Shown here piece by piece: positions 32,391 to 41,737 of a stretch of DNA of 64,000 bases. Below the pieces are notes generated by a model that did not search any database, was not told the DNA's origin, and was given only the letters and a program-made list of their open reading frames with translations. The position numbers and the translations under genes were made by a program. Source of the DNA: Cupriavidus pauculus (lineage in GTDB: Bacteria; Pseudomonadota; Gammaproteobacteria; Burkholderiales; Burkholderiaceae); the NCBI RefSeq assembly GCF_008693385.1, contig NZ_CP044066.1:185233-249232 (forward strand), read 5' to 3'. Each line of letters begins with the position of its first letter. Position 1 is the stretch's first letter.

Positions 32391-33035
32391 TCAGGACATG
32401 TAGAGATCGATCGTGTTGCTGTCGCTGCTGCAACGCACCTCGGTCATATTGACGCTGCTGCCGACATCTTTGATCGCCGTGCCATTGACGACGATCTTGC
32501 CCGCGCTGCTCTGGAATGCCGCCGCAATCTGCGTGCACGCCGCATCAGGCTGATTCGGGATCGTGTACTGGACGGAGTCGTTGGTGGTCAGCAGCTTCCC
32601 CGGCGCGATCGTCAGCGAGCCGCCGCCCGGCTGCACCGTCACGGTGTTGCCCTCCACCGTCATCGTGGTCAGATCCTTGAACGTGCCGTTGCCCACGACT
32701 GCGGCAATGGTCACCGTGCCGTAGCGCCCGCGATAGTTCGTCTTCACCTTGCCCATCACCTTGTTGAGCTCGGTCGTGAACTGCTGCACCTGCGAATCAG
32801 TCGAGTTGCCGGAGAACAGTACGAGGATGGCAACGAGCGAGAAGGCGACAAGCAGCAGGTAAAAGCCGTATTCGTCAAGAATGCCGCCGTGCTGGCCACG
32901 CAGCCGCGGGTTGATGCGGATGCGCTTCCATTGTTGAGCACGGCTCACCGTGCTGAGCGCGTTGGCGTTGTCCGCGATCGCGGCATCGCGGCTGTCGTTA
33001 TGAGTTTGGCGATTGGTTTCCATGTTGCGTGTCAT
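32391..33035 (-). CDS. pilS: PilS-like major type IVb prepilin
   Basis: A 214-residue protein whose start overlaps the pilR stop (ATGA). A long leader of about 49 residues ends RGQHGG, then ILDEYGFYLLLVAFSLVAIL: cleavage after the first of the two Gly puts Glu at +5, as in type IV pilins. The rest is a pilin globular domain with two Cys near the C-terminus. It would polymerise into the thin pilus. No prepilin peptidase gene is seen in the operon, so a host enzyme may process it. Confidence 0.8.
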   Translation of the reverse strand: MTRNMETNRQTHNDSRDAAIADNANALSTVSRAQQWKRIRINPRLRGQHGGILDEYGFYLLLVAFSLVAILVLFSGNSTDSQVQQFTTELNKVMGKVKTNYRGRYGTVTIAAVVGNGTFKDLTTMTVEGNTVTVQPGGGSLTIAPGKLLTTNDSVQYTIPNQPDAACTQIAAAFQSSAGKIVVNGTAIKDVGSSVNMTEVRCSSDSNTIDLYMS

Positions 33036-34270
33036 CAGTTGGATGGGAGGTGGGAGGGGCTGATACTCTTTTGATGCGTGCGAATGCCATTGGTCTGCAT
33101 GCTCTGCTTGAGCTCACGCGCCATGAAGGCAGGCATGAACGCGAGCGCCGTGATAAGCAGAATGAGCAGGATCGATGCGCGGCGGTTGAACTTCGAGGCC
33201 TTATGCTCGAGTTCGCGCGGCGCGGCTTCCAGGACCGTCATCGACACCGTGTTGAGCATCTTCGACAGATCGTCTTCGTACTCGGCGATATCCTGAATCC
33301 GGTAGGTCGTGTCGCGGTCGAACAGACCCGTGTCAAACAGCTTCCCGCCGGCGTTGGGCGACTCTTCGAGCATCGCTTCCATGCGGCGGATGTGTTGCGC
33401 CAGGTAGGGATAGGCGTTGCTGCGCATCATCTCCAGCGCGTTGGTCAGGTTGTTCATGTCACCGCCGAAGTTCTGCGTCACGGCCGACATGCCCGCCAGA
33501 AACTGCGCGCCCTGAAACCTGCGGAAGAAGTCGAAGACAATGACCTTGCGATCGAGCCATTCACGATACGGACCGGTGTAGTGGCGCAGCGCCCGCACGA
33601 CCCACCACACCGCCGCGGCCTCGCCGATCAGCACCAGCCAGCCCCACTCGCGAAGGAAGGTCGTGCCGACGTGGAACGCCTTCGCGATCGGCCCGTAAGC
33701 CTCCACCGGGAGCAGGTTGGCGAAGCTGCGGTCGAGCATCGGCGCGACCATGAACGCCATCGCGCCAAGATAGACGTGCAGAATGATCAGCGTGATGCCG
33801 ACGCTCGCCAGCATGAGCAGGATGTTGGACTTGGCGCTGCTCATGGCGCGCAGGTTCTCCGCCAGCCGGAACAAGCCCTGCTTCACGTCACCGCCCTGCT
33901 CGGCCACCGCGATGATCGCGAGATCTTCGTCCGGTACCGTCCCGCGAAGAATCTCGGCGAGGCGAGACTCCTGCATCTGACCGTCAAGACCCTCATAGCG
34001 CGCGAGCCAGAGAGACGCCAGCAGGCCCAGCGGCTCGCCCGCGCGGCGCGCGGCATCCTTCGCAAAGTGGTTCGCAATCGCCTCGCCCGGCATCTTCTCG
34101 ATGCGCATGGCCAGGTCGTAGTAGTAGTCAGCGCGCTTGGCCGAGAACTCGAGCTTTGCCCACCACAGCTTGTCCGGAAAGCGGCCGGTTGCACCGCTGA
34201 GGCTTTGCGAAGCCGCCGCGTACTTCCTGCGCTTGAACGCCGCCAGGGCTTCTTTGATTCGGTTCATCAT
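33035..34270 (-). CDS. pilR: PilR-like inner membrane platform protein
   Basis: A 411-residue protein of the GspF/PilC family (T2SF domain). It has hydrophobic spans near residues 160-190, 205-225 and 375-400 and cytoplasmic helical bundles between. It is the platform for the pilus assembly ATPase PilQ. Its start overlaps the pilQ stop and its stop overlaps the pilS start. Length is usual for thin-pilus PilR. Confidence 0.85.
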   Translation of the reverse strand: MMNRIKEALAAFKRRKYAAASQSLSGATGRFPDKLWWAKLEFSAKRADYYYDLAMRIEKMPGEAIANHFAKDAARRAGEPLGLLASLWLARYEGLDGQMQESRLAEILRGTVPDEDLAIIAVAEQGGDVKQGLFRLAENLRAMSSAKSNILLMLASVGITLIILHVYLGAMAFMVAPMLDRSFANLLPVEAYGPIAKAFHVGTTFLREWGWLVLIGEAAAVWWVVRALRHYTGPYREWLDRKVIVFDFFRRFQGAQFLAGMSAVTQNFGGDMNNLTNALEMMRSNAYPYLAQHIRRMEAMLEESPNAGGKLFDTGLFDRDTTYRIQDIAEYEDDLSKMLNTVSMTVLEAAPRELEHKASKFNRRASILLILLITALAFMPAFMARELKQSMQTNGIRTHQKSISPSHLPSN

Positions 34271-36072
34271 GCGCGGGCTCCATTCATGCGCTTGAGTTTG
34301 GCCTCATAGGCATCGAGCGAGAGAATCCGCTCGGCCTGCCGGGGATCGACCGTGCCAGCGAAGACGTGGTACATGGCGACCTCGAACACCGATTTGCCAG
34401 TGCAGTCCGGAATGTCGAAGCCGGTGGTGCGCTTCTCGCGTTGATGCGCCTGCAACTCGATAGCGCGCGCATCACGGATGTACATGAGGTCGAGCTCGTC
34501 GGGTTCGAACATCTCTGCGGCCATGACGCGCCCACGGATGCCATTGAGATCGGGCAGATTGGCGCGGCGGCACTTCGGACAGCCCTCTTCACGACGCACG
34601 CGGATGCCCTCGACGTCGAACTGAAACAGCCGCTCGATCTGGCGGAGCTTTGCCGCGCCGAGGATGGCCTTCGCTTCGTCGCCGTGATGACCGCACTCGC
34701 ACGTCTTCGCCAGCAGCGCCTGATACACGTAGAGGTTCACGAATCCGGGTGTCGCGAGCACGCTGCGGGGAATCTGCAATTCGCTGTCAGCCAGGCGGTC
34801 CGTCGCCGCGGTGGCGGACGGCGCGTGCACCGTCGTCATGGCGCGCAGACCCGCGCCGGCGACGTCGCGGAAAAGGCCAGCCGATTCGAAGTCGCGCACC
34901 TCGCCGATCATGACGAAATGCGGGTTCATCCGCTTCAGTTGGCGCTTCGCGACGATGAAAGGATCTTCCGCACGGTTGGAGCCGTCGAGTTTGCGAGCCA
35001 CCGAGAAATGGTGCGTTCCATGCGCCATCAGTTCGACCGGGTCTTCGATCGACATCTTGTTCATCCATCCCGGCAGGCGCTGCATGACAGCGTGCGCGGT
35101 CGTGGTCTTGCCGGAGCCGACCGTGCCGACAAGCACCACACCCCCGCCCATCTGCATCGTGCAGCGGTCGATGACGTCCGCCTGCTGCTGGAAGAACGCG
35201 AGATCCTTCACGAAGTCCACCTGAGTCGTCGTCGCATTCTCGGGATTCATCCGCATGACCGTCACATGGCCATCCGCGCTTTGCATCGACGCCCACCGAA
35301 ACACCATCGGGACGCCATCGACGGCAGTCCGGATGCTGGTCTGCTGCGGCAGCACGCGGCTGAAGACGCCATGCGAGCCGCCCTTACCCTTCTGGTAGAC
35401 GTGCGACAGCATGTCGAGCAAGTCGGCTGTCCGGACACGAAATTCGGGCGGCAGCACCAGGTGCCCATCGATCGCGAACCGAATCTGCGACAACTCGCTG
35501 TTGTCCTTCACTTCGAAGTGGATGTCGGAGGCCTGCTCGCGCTTGGCGAACTCGGCCGCAGCGAGGAACGTCTGCCAGAGCCCATTCGCGTTGCGCAGAC
35601 TGGTCGTCTGGACACCATCGATCCGCGCGCTGCCCTCCACGCCGCGAGACAGAGCCGTCATGACCTGTGGGGTCGCGGCGAAGAACAGCGGCTCGGCGGC
35701 ATCCCACCGCAGGCGCGCCTGCCGTACGATTTCGTCCGTGAAGTCCGAATGTCGCATCTCGTCGAGCAGGATCAGGGCGAACTTGCCCCGTTCGCCGTCT
35801 GCCGGCGACTCCATCAGCACCGGGCAGATTTGATGGCGCAGAGACTGGGCCATGCCAAGATCGTCATACAGCGCCCGGACGAACGGAGGCAGTTCATCTG
35901 TGGTCTGCACCTCTGCTACATCGGCGCTGCCCGTCGGCAAGGCGGGCTCATGCCGTGACGGCTCGGCACGGGCGGGCGCCGCCGGCCGCGCCGGGGCGTT
36001 GCCGGATAGCACCATGATCCCGCTGGAGGCTTCCGGCACGAGTGCCTTTCTCGATCGATCGAAGAATCGCAT
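34267..36072 (-). CDS. pilQ: PilQ-like type IVb pilus assembly ATPase
   Basis: A 601-residue GspE/PilB-type ATPase. Walker A GTVGSGKTTTAHAVM lies near 315-329, a His/Asp-box-like LKRMNPHFVMIGEVRD near 385-400, and HAPSATAATDR near 425. Two Cys pairs (CECGHHG and CPKCRR) suggest metal binding near 470-510. It powers pilin polymerisation. It starts 12 bases after pilP and overlaps pilR. Confidence 0.88.
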   Translation of the reverse strand: MRFFDRSRKALVPEASSGIMVLSGNAPARPAAPARAEPSRHEPALPTGSADVAEVQTTDELPPFVRALYDDLGMAQSLRHQICPVLMESPADGERGKFALILLDEMRHSDFTDEIVRQARLRWDAAEPLFFAATPQVMTALSRGVEGSARIDGVQTTSLRNANGLWQTFLAAAEFAKREQASDIHFEVKDNSELSQIRFAIDGHLVLPPEFRVRTADLLDMLSHVYQKGKGGSHGVFSRVLPQQTSIRTAVDGVPMVFRWASMQSADGHVTVMRMNPENATTTQVDFVKDLAFFQQQADVIDRCTMQMGGGVVLVGTVGSGKTTTAHAVMQRLPGWMNKMSIEDPVELMAHGTHHFSVARKLDGSNRAEDPFIVAKRQLKRMNPHFVMIGEVRDFESAGLFRDVAGAGLRAMTTVHAPSATAATDRLADSELQIPRSVLATPGFVNLYVYQALLAKTCECGHHGDEAKAILGAAKLRQIERLFQFDVEGIRVRREEGCPKCRRANLPDLNGIRGRVMAAEMFEPDELDLMYIRDARAIELQAHQREKRTTGFDIPDCTGKSVFEVAMYHVFAGTVDPRQAERILSLDAYEAKLKRMNGARA

Positions 36073-36084
36073 GATCGCTCCTCC

Positions 36085-36696
36085 TCAGCCTACCGAAGGC
36101 GCGGCAGGCGAAGCGGGCGCGACGGGCGGCGCCATCGCGGGGACCGGCGCGGGCATCGAGGGCGCGAACGGCATCGGTGCGGCCAGATTGTTTGCAGGGT
36201 TCTGACCGGGCAGCGGCTCCGCGGGGCGCGCCGCCGCGTTCACCGTGCGCGGCGCGGGCTCCTCGAGGAGAACGGCTTCGTCGTCCGCTCGCGCCGCTGT
36301 CAGCGTTTGCTTCCCCTTCGCGAACGTCGTGCCGTTCTCGGTGATGGAGATCACCTTGTAGCCACGGACGCTTCCGCCCACGCGTGCCGCATACAGTTCG
36401 TTACCCCACTTCACGTAGCTGCGAAGCGTGACCGGCAGTCCCGCCTTGCTGCCATCGATACCAAAGACAGCCACCGTCTTCGGCACCGAATGCGCCTCGC
36501 GGCTCGGAGCCGCGGGCGGCGTCACGACCACCGGGGCCGGGTTGGTCTTCGCCAGCTCCTGATCGGCCTTTTGCACGGCAATCTGAGCGTCCTTCTCGAG
36601 CAGCACGCGGGTGACGGACTTGTCGCCCTCCGCGTGTGCGCAAGTCGCGGTCATCGCGAGCGCAATAGTTGCCAGCGTCATGTCGAAGCGGTTCAT
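36085..36696 (-). CDS. pilP: PilP-like pilus assembly protein
   Basis: A 203-residue protein with a signal peptide (MTLATIALAMTATCAHA), then VQKADQELAKTNPAP and a compact beta domain AVFGIDGSKAGLPVTLRSYV through SVRGYKVISITENGTTF, the PilP pattern of IncI pili. It ends in a proline-rich tail. PilP sits in the periplasm and links PilO to the PilN secretin. It overlaps pilO by four bases. Confidence 0.8.
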   Translation of the reverse strand: MNRFDMTLATIALAMTATCAHAEGDKSVTRVLLEKDAQIAVQKADQELAKTNPAPVVVTPPAAPSREAHSVPKTVAVFGIDGSKAGLPVTLRSYVKWGNELYAARVGGSVRGYKVISITENGTTFAKGKQTLTAARADDEAVLLEEPAPRTVNAAARPAEPLPGQNPANNLAAPMPFAPSMPAPVPAMAPPVAPASPAAPSVG

Positions 36697-38060
36697 TGGT
36701 TTGCTCCATCGCGGGCGTACGCATCGCCCTTCACGTTGATCTCGAACTTGGATGTCTGGATGGTGGGTTCAGCGTCGAGCTTGACCGCCAGCTTGATCGC
36801 GGACACCGCCACGTTTGGCGGGAAGGTGGCGATCTCCCCGGCATTGCGCAGCGGGCCGTCCATCTCCCATGGCGCGCTCTTGTAGACCTGGGGCACCGCT
36901 GCCATGCCCTCGCCCGGGATGGTCCCGAAGAGCGCGATATCACCAAGCACCGCCTTCGTCGCGGCGGGTCGGAGCAGCTGGAGCGTCGAGCCGAAGTCCG
37001 TGCGCAGCGCCATCGACGTCGGGAGCGCATCAAGGAGTGCCCCGAGTTTCGTTCCATTACCGAACGGCACGTCCGCCTGCACCACGACCTCCTTGTCTTC
37101 CTTCGAGAAGACGGGTGCGGTAAATGCGTCGGGCAAAGCAGCCAGGAACGTGGCATTGGTGACGCCGCGAGGGCTTTCCTTCGCACCCTCGCCAAGGCTG
37201 TAGGTCAGCGAGCATGCCGCCGCCGGGGTCACGACCGCCGGGCAATCCACCTTGGTCAGTTTCCAGCCGCCTACAAACAGCGCGTCGGTGTCGGCAAACC
37301 ATTTCGCGAACCGTGGCACGGCCTCGGATGCCCGTGCGGACGGCGCCATGCCACGCGCGAGGATGTCCTCTGCGTAGCGCTGGGCCGGGCTCTTCTGCGG
37401 TGGAGGCGGATGCTTGCGGGCTTCGTACGCGCGGTACTGTGCCATCCCGTACTTTCCGCCGATGGCAGCAACGACAGCCAGGACGGCAAGCGCCGCTGCG
37501 CGACGTTTCATGGCCGTCGAGCTTGGCTTGCGCAGGGCCGCATGGGAATCCGCCGCGTCAGCCAGCTGCTCGAGCGTCAGCGCGGAGAATGCGAGGCCAG
37601 GCACGTTCCCGAGCAGATGGCTGAGCTCAGGAAGGTTTCCTGCAAGGCGGAAGGAGCCGCCCGCGACACGCGCAAACTCCACCACGACTTCGGACAACGC
37701 CTGCTCATCGTGAATCACGCGGTCAAAGCCGACGCGCGGGCGGCCTTTGAGGACGCCGCAGACGAGATACCCGACCTGTTGTCCAGCGTGCTCGAGTCGG
37801 TAGGCGAAGAAGACATTGGGCATCAGGCCCGGAATGCGCGCCACAGTGGCGGCGGCCGAGTACAGCTTGTCCTTGACCTTCGTCTGTCCATCCTCCGGCG
37901 CGAGGTAGCCCATGTGGAGGGCAGACCCATCGTGCCAGATTCGATTGGCCTTCACCTCACGTGCAACCTTGGCCGCGAGGTCCGGGGCGGGCGCATTGCC
38001 GGTCAGCGTGCGCCACTGCATGCCGAAAGCGATCGCCTTGCCATGGACGTCGAGGATCAT
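36693..38060 (-). CDS. pilO: PilO2-like pilus assembly protein
   Basis: A 455-residue protein. The N-terminal cytoplasmic part (about 1-180) is followed by one membrane span (AAALAVLAVVAAIGGKYGMA, about 186-205) and a periplasmic part, as in PilO of R64-type pili. Overlaps with both neighbours (ATGA) show tight coupling. It is a scaffold between inner-membrane platform and secretin. Confidence 0.78.
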   Translation of the reverse strand: MILDVHGKAIAFGMQWRTLTGNAPAPDLAAKVAREVKANRIWHDGSALHMGYLAPEDGQTKVKDKLYSAAATVARIPGLMPNVFFAYRLEHAGQQVGYLVCGVLKGRPRVGFDRVIHDEQALSEVVVEFARVAGGSFRLAGNLPELSHLLGNVPGLAFSALTLEQLADAADSHAALRKPSSTAMKRRAAALAVLAVVAAIGGKYGMAQYRAYEARKHPPPPQKSPAQRYAEDILARGMAPSARASEAVPRFAKWFADTDALFVGGWKLTKVDCPAVVTPAAACSLTYSLGEGAKESPRGVTNATFLAALPDAFTAPVFSKEDKEVVVQADVPFGNGTKLGALLDALPTSMALRTDFGSTLQLLRPAATKAVLGDIALFGTIPGEGMAAVPQVYKSAPWEMDGPLRNAGEIATFPPNVAVSAIKLAVKLDAEPTIQTSKFEINVKGDAYARDGANQ

Positions 38061-38845
38061 CGGACAACTCCCGGCGACACGGTGTCGGTATCCGCCTTCG
38101 ACAAGCGCATGCGCAAAAAGGAGCGGAACTCAGCCCTCTCGGCTGCGGGACCGCGCCTAGTACCGTCGGGGCTGAAGAGATCCACGCGCGCTGTCGTCGG
38201 TAGATTCAGTCGATGGCACAGGAAGTGCTCCAAGTCCGCGCGAAACTGGTTGCAGAACCCAATCGCGTTCGGCATGAACATGCCGTAGATCACAGCACCC
38301 CATGCGACCACCAGCACAAGGCCCTTAGCCATTGCATAAGCGAATGACTCCGGGGACGTCTGAGCTAGCGCCCAAAGCTTACGCGCTAGGGCCAGCGCTG
38401 TAACTGTGTCGAGAAGCAGGCCACCAATCACGATCCAGAATGCAAGGAACGGAATGGCCCGCGTCATTAAACGGACGGAGTTGAAGGCCATCTCGCAAAG
38501 GTTCGCGATTTGGCGCAGATAGTTTGCGCCCGAGAAGGCTGCGTGATGACGCAACGAGGCGTATTCGACGTCTGAGATCACCCCGACATCCATCCCGTGG
38601 ACCTGAACCGTCCAGGTGCGGTCGGTCGTGGCCAACATCCGTTGCTCAAGCGACAGGCCGAAGATAGATAAGATCCCTTGGCCAATCAGTGTCAACACGG
38701 CCGACACCACGGCCACACCAACCATATCCTCAACATGTTGTATGAGGACCAACGAAAGGCCCGGCAAGCACGTCAGGATCGCCACAAGCGGATAGCGGCG
38801 ATACAACGCCAGCGCGTCAGAGAGAAGCGTTCGGATAGCCAGCAT
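38057..38845 (-). CDS. Membrane protein of unknown function inside the pilus operon
   Basis: A 262-residue protein with several hydrophobic spans (VAILTCLPGLSLVLIQHV, GVAVVSAVLTLIGQGILSIF, IPFLAFWIVIGGLLLDTV, VLVVAWGAVIYGMFM). No family is recognised. It sits between pilN and pilO, which are adjacent in R64, so it is an insertion in the usual order. It starts 2 bases after the pilN stop and overlaps pilO, so it is clearly part of the operon. Confidence 0.65.
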   Translation of the reverse strand: MLAIRTLLSDALALYRRYPLVAILTCLPGLSLVLIQHVEDMVGVAVVSAVLTLIGQGILSIFGLSLEQRMLATTDRTWTVQVHGMDVGVISDVEYASLRHHAAFSGANYLRQIANLCEMAFNSVRLMTRAIPFLAFWIVIGGLLLDTVTALALARKLWALAQTSPESFAYAMAKGLVLVVAWGAVIYGMFMPNAIGFCNQFRADLEHFLCHRLNLPTTARVDLFSPDGTRRGPAAERAEFRSFLRMRLSKADTDTVSPGVVR

Positions 38846-38847
38846 GA

Positions 38848-40656
38848 TTACTTCCCCTCCCCATGGTCTTGCACCATGACGGTCGCCAGCAAGAGCGTGA
38901 AGGTGCGGGTCTTCGAGACGGTCTGCGAGCCACCGAGGATCATCGGCAGCGACTCGCCGAGCGTGCGACGCGTATTGGCGGTGTCGTCCTGGTCCAGAGC
39001 CGTCATCAGCACGGTTTGTCCGTTGCGGACGATGATGTCCTGCTTCGGAATGCCCTTGCCGACAATGTTGATCGTCTGCACCGACTGCTGGTTGTCGCCG
39101 GAGCCTGACGTGAACTTCTCGAGCGGGCCATCCTGCTTCGATTGGTCAAGCGCGATGGTGAGATTGACGTCATCGCGGGACGTCGCATCGGCGTATGCGG
39201 CAAGCTTGAAGCCCACCGTTGCCGTCGACGTCACGATGCCGGGAATGCCACCGGTGCCACCGGCCGTGGTCGTGGCGGGCGTCGAGCCGGATGCATACGA
39301 GAAGGTGCGACGGTTGTTGTACTGGAAGCCGTGCCGGTTCCGCATGGACACGGGGATGGTCAGACCGGATGTGACCGTGCCGTATTGCTTCAGCGCGTTC
39401 ACGATGGCCTGCGTGCCATTGAATCCTCCGGACGTGATACCCAGGCCGACACTGCCGGCAGCCGATGACACCAGCGTCGCCGGCGACAAAGCGTTGACCG
39501 TAAACCCCGGGATATTCTGCAGCGCCTTGGTCAGTATGACGTTCCAGTCGTAGCCGGCCTCACCCAAGTCCGCCACGGTCAGGTCGATCATCTGAAACTT
39601 GAAGATAATGACACGCGAGTAGATCGCGATCTGCCTCCGGATGATCTCGTCGGCGGCATCGACCGCCTCTTTGGTATCGCGCAGCGTGAGCACCCCGGTC
39701 GCCGGATTGAGCTCCGGGTTGCCGACCATCGTGAGCGCAGGCAGGATGCTCGCCTTGATCCCTTCGAGATCGTTCTGTTCCTTGATCTCGGCCTTCGCCG
39801 CAGCGTCAATCTGCGCCGACTGCCCCGATCCACCGCCGCCTGCACCACCGCCACCGGACGAGTTACCCTGCGCGGATTGCTTGAACTCGGTCGTGAACGA
39901 GTTGGTGCCACCTGCCATCGGCAGCTGCCAGGTCTTCGTCACCAGACGGTAGAAGCGCACCACGCCCTTCTCGGTGTTGTATTCCCAGTTGATACCCAGG
40001 CGCGTCGCGATCAGGTCGAGCATGCTCGCGAGGGGCATCTTCTCGCTGTTTCGAAACTCGACGTTCAGCGGGGTTTCGAGCAGCGCAGTGCTTTGCGTCA
40101 CGCCAGACGCGCCTCCGGCCGTCAGCGCAGTGGGGAGCGGCGAATTGAGGGCCGGTGCGGGACCAAGGCCTTGCGCGATCGGGTTGATGGCACCGGCCTG
40201 CCCAGGCTGCTGCGTGCGCAGCTGCTGGAGTGCCTGCGTGCCCAGCGATCGCGGCAGCAGCAGGTTCGGCGGCAGATAGACATCGGATTCGATCTTGACC
40301 GGAATCCCGGTGGCCATCTGCACGCGCTGGGCGGCTACCGCGAGCGACATCGTGCGCTCCGGGAACATCACCAGCGTGTCAACATTGTTCCGTAGCGCCA
40401 CGGGCAAGGTCACGTTCCGCGCGACGGGGACGCGCTTGCCCGCGAGGAAAGGCCGATCCACGTCCTGCTCCGCTTCTACCGCAGCCCGGTCGCGGCGGAT
40501 ACGCGCGTAAAGTTCCTCGGTGGTCTGCGTGACCTGCGCGGTGGTGTTGTCCGTGGTGCGTCGCACATCGTTGAGCAGCGTGGGCGAGACGCAGCCAGCC
40601 AGCGTGCTGCACACGAGGATTGCACCGGTCGTCGGACGGAAGATTCGATTCAGCAT
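38848..40656 (-). CDS. pilN: PilN-like lipoprotein secretin
   Basis: A 602-residue protein; the start at 40656 gives a lipoprotein signal (GAILVCSTLAGCVSP, Cys near 22). It has N-domains, a Gly/Ser-rich linker near 255, and a C-terminal secretin domain with YNNRRTFSYASGSTP, VGFKLAAYADATSRDDVNLT and GQTVLMTALDQD. It forms the outer-membrane ring through which the thin pilus extends. It follows the PilL-like gene by eight bases. Confidence 0.88.
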   Translation of the reverse strand: MLNRIFRPTTGAILVCSTLAGCVSPTLLNDVRRTTDNTTAQVTQTTEELYARIRRDRAAVEAEQDVDRPFLAGKRVPVARNVTLPVALRNNVDTLVMFPERTMSLAVAAQRVQMATGIPVKIESDVYLPPNLLLPRSLGTQALQQLRTQQPGQAGAINPIAQGLGPAPALNSPLPTALTAGGASGVTQSTALLETPLNVEFRNSEKMPLASMLDLIATRLGINWEYNTEKGVVRFYRLVTKTWQLPMAGGTNSFTTEFKQSAQGNSSGGGGAGGGGSGQSAQIDAAAKAEIKEQNDLEGIKASILPALTMVGNPELNPATGVLTLRDTKEAVDAADEIIRRQIAIYSRVIIFKFQMIDLTVADLGEAGYDWNVILTKALQNIPGFTVNALSPATLVSSAAGSVGLGITSGGFNGTQAIVNALKQYGTVTSGLTIPVSMRNRHGFQYNNRRTFSYASGSTPATTTAGGTGGIPGIVTSTATVGFKLAAYADATSRDDVNLTIALDQSKQDGPLEKFTSGSGDNQQSVQTINIVGKGIPKQDIIVRNGQTVLMTALDQDDTANTRRTLGESLPMILGGSQTVSKTRTFTLLLATVMVQDHGEGK

Positions 40657-40664
40657 AGGGCCGC

Positions 40665-41321
40665 TCACTTGGTCGGATCGCACTTCGTGGTGAGCTTCAC
40701 CACACGCACAAGGTTGTTGGAGTAGAAGCAGGGTTTCAGGCTGTAGTCGGTCATCTCGGTCGAAGCGAGCGCGCGCCGCACCGCGGCCTTGAAATCCCCC
40801 GTGAAGGCGTCCGCGCCCTCGATCTGCACGTCCTGATCCGGCTCCCACGGCGCGGCCGTCCAGCCCACTTCGCGCGCCCATTTCTCGATGAGCAGGCGAT
40901 AGTTGCCATCGGCCGGTGACACAGACCAGTCGCGCGTGCTGGTAGCTGTCGGTGCAGCGGCTACCGGAGCAGCGATGACAGGGGTCACGGTCGCGGCAGG
41001 GATGGGTTGCGCGGCCGGCAGCGCAGCCGAGGCACTCCCGGTCCCAGTCGCCGGCGCGGCGGCGACCGGCGCCGCGGCGAGGGTTGCTGACTTAGGCCGC
41101 GCGCTGCGGCTATCCGACAGCAACTGCCATCCGCCACCGGCCAGCGGCTTGGTTGGCTCGAAGGTTCCCGAAGCATCGGCGCCGAAGGGCGATGCGCCCG
41201 GCACTGCCGCGTGCGCGCTGAGGACAACAGCGGCGCCGCCGCACAGCAGAACCCGGCACATCCGGGAGAACAATCGAGGCAGGTACATGGCTGATTTCCG
41301 TTGAATATTCGAAGAGTTCAT
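40665..41321 (-). CDS. pilL: PilL-like protein with TcpQ domain
   Basis: A 218-residue protein; the start at 41321 overlaps the upstream stop (ATGA), with 41288 as an alternative closer to the signal peptide (MCRVLLCGGAAVVLSAHAA). After an Ala/Pro-rich linker the C-terminus has NYRLLIEKWAREVGW, DVQIEGADAFTGDFKAAVRR and NNLVRVVKL, the TcpQ/PilL_C pattern. Such proteins dock to the secretin. It is immediately before pilN. Confidence 0.75.
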   Translation of the reverse strand: MNSSNIQRKSAMYLPRLFSRMCRVLLCGGAAVVLSAHAAVPGASPFGADASGTFEPTKPLAGGGWQLLSDSRSARPKSATLAAAPVAAAPATGTGSASAALPAAQPIPAATVTPVIAAPVAAAPTATSTRDWSVSPADGNYRLLIEKWAREVGWTAAPWEPDQDVQIEGADAFTGDFKAAVRRALASTEMTDYSLKPCFYSNNLVRVVKLTTKCDPTK

Positions 41322-41737
41322 TTGCGCAGCATCTCGTAGACGCGTGTCGCGTAGCGCAGGCGCTTGTCCGGCGCGCCGGCGTTGTAGCAACCGACGGCGG
41401 TCCACGTCTCGCCGTAGCGGCTGAGGCAGTCGGCAAGAATCCACGTGCCCACATACGCGTTGATACAGGGGTCGAACAGGCTCTGGCGGGTGATGCCGAA
41501 CTTCGCCAGGCGCGGCAGATGAACGGAGTTGATCTGCATGAGGCCGATGTCCTCGGTGCCGTTCGTGTTGCGATTCGTCGCTCCGGCGCGCATCCCGGAT
41601 TCGACCTGCGCGATGCCGCGCGCAAGCGTCGGGCTCACCCGGTGGAACGCGGCCGCATCGTCGAGACAGTCGGCGTGTGCGGCCGACACCAGAGTCAGTG
41701 CAGCAACGAGAAGGAGGACTGGACGCAGCGAGCTCAT
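41318..41737 (-). CDS. Lytic transglycosylase, PilT/VirB1-like
   Basis: A 139-residue exported SLT-fold protein with a signal peptide (LLLVAALTLVSAAHA), then LARGIAQVESGMRAGATNRN (catalytic Glu in QVES), GLMQINSVHL and CYNAGAP. It opens peptidoglycan for the envelope-spanning machine. It overlaps both neighbours by four bases. It is the second of two such enzymes in the operon. Confidence 0.88.
   Translation of the reverse strand: MSSLRPVLLLVAALTLVSAAHADCLDDAAAFHRVSPTLARGIAQVESGMRAGATNRNTNGTEDIGLMQINSVHLPRLAKFGITRQSLFDPCINAYVGTWILADCLSRYGETWTAVGCYNAGAPDKRLRYATRVYEMLRK

Noticed and set aside
33029..34309. Long plus-strand open frame of 426 codons
   Set aside because: It is antisense to pilR and pilS, whose products are clearly recognisable, and has low-complexity His/Arg-rich content.
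34366..35958. Long plus-strand open frame of 530 codons
   Set aside because: It is antisense to pilQ, an unmistakable ATPase gene.
40015..40034. Additional copy of the palindrome core (AGGTCGAGCATGCTCG)
   Set aside because: It lies inside the pilN coding region, codes for a normal Leu-Asp-Leu-type stretch, and lacks the outer arms; probably coincidental.
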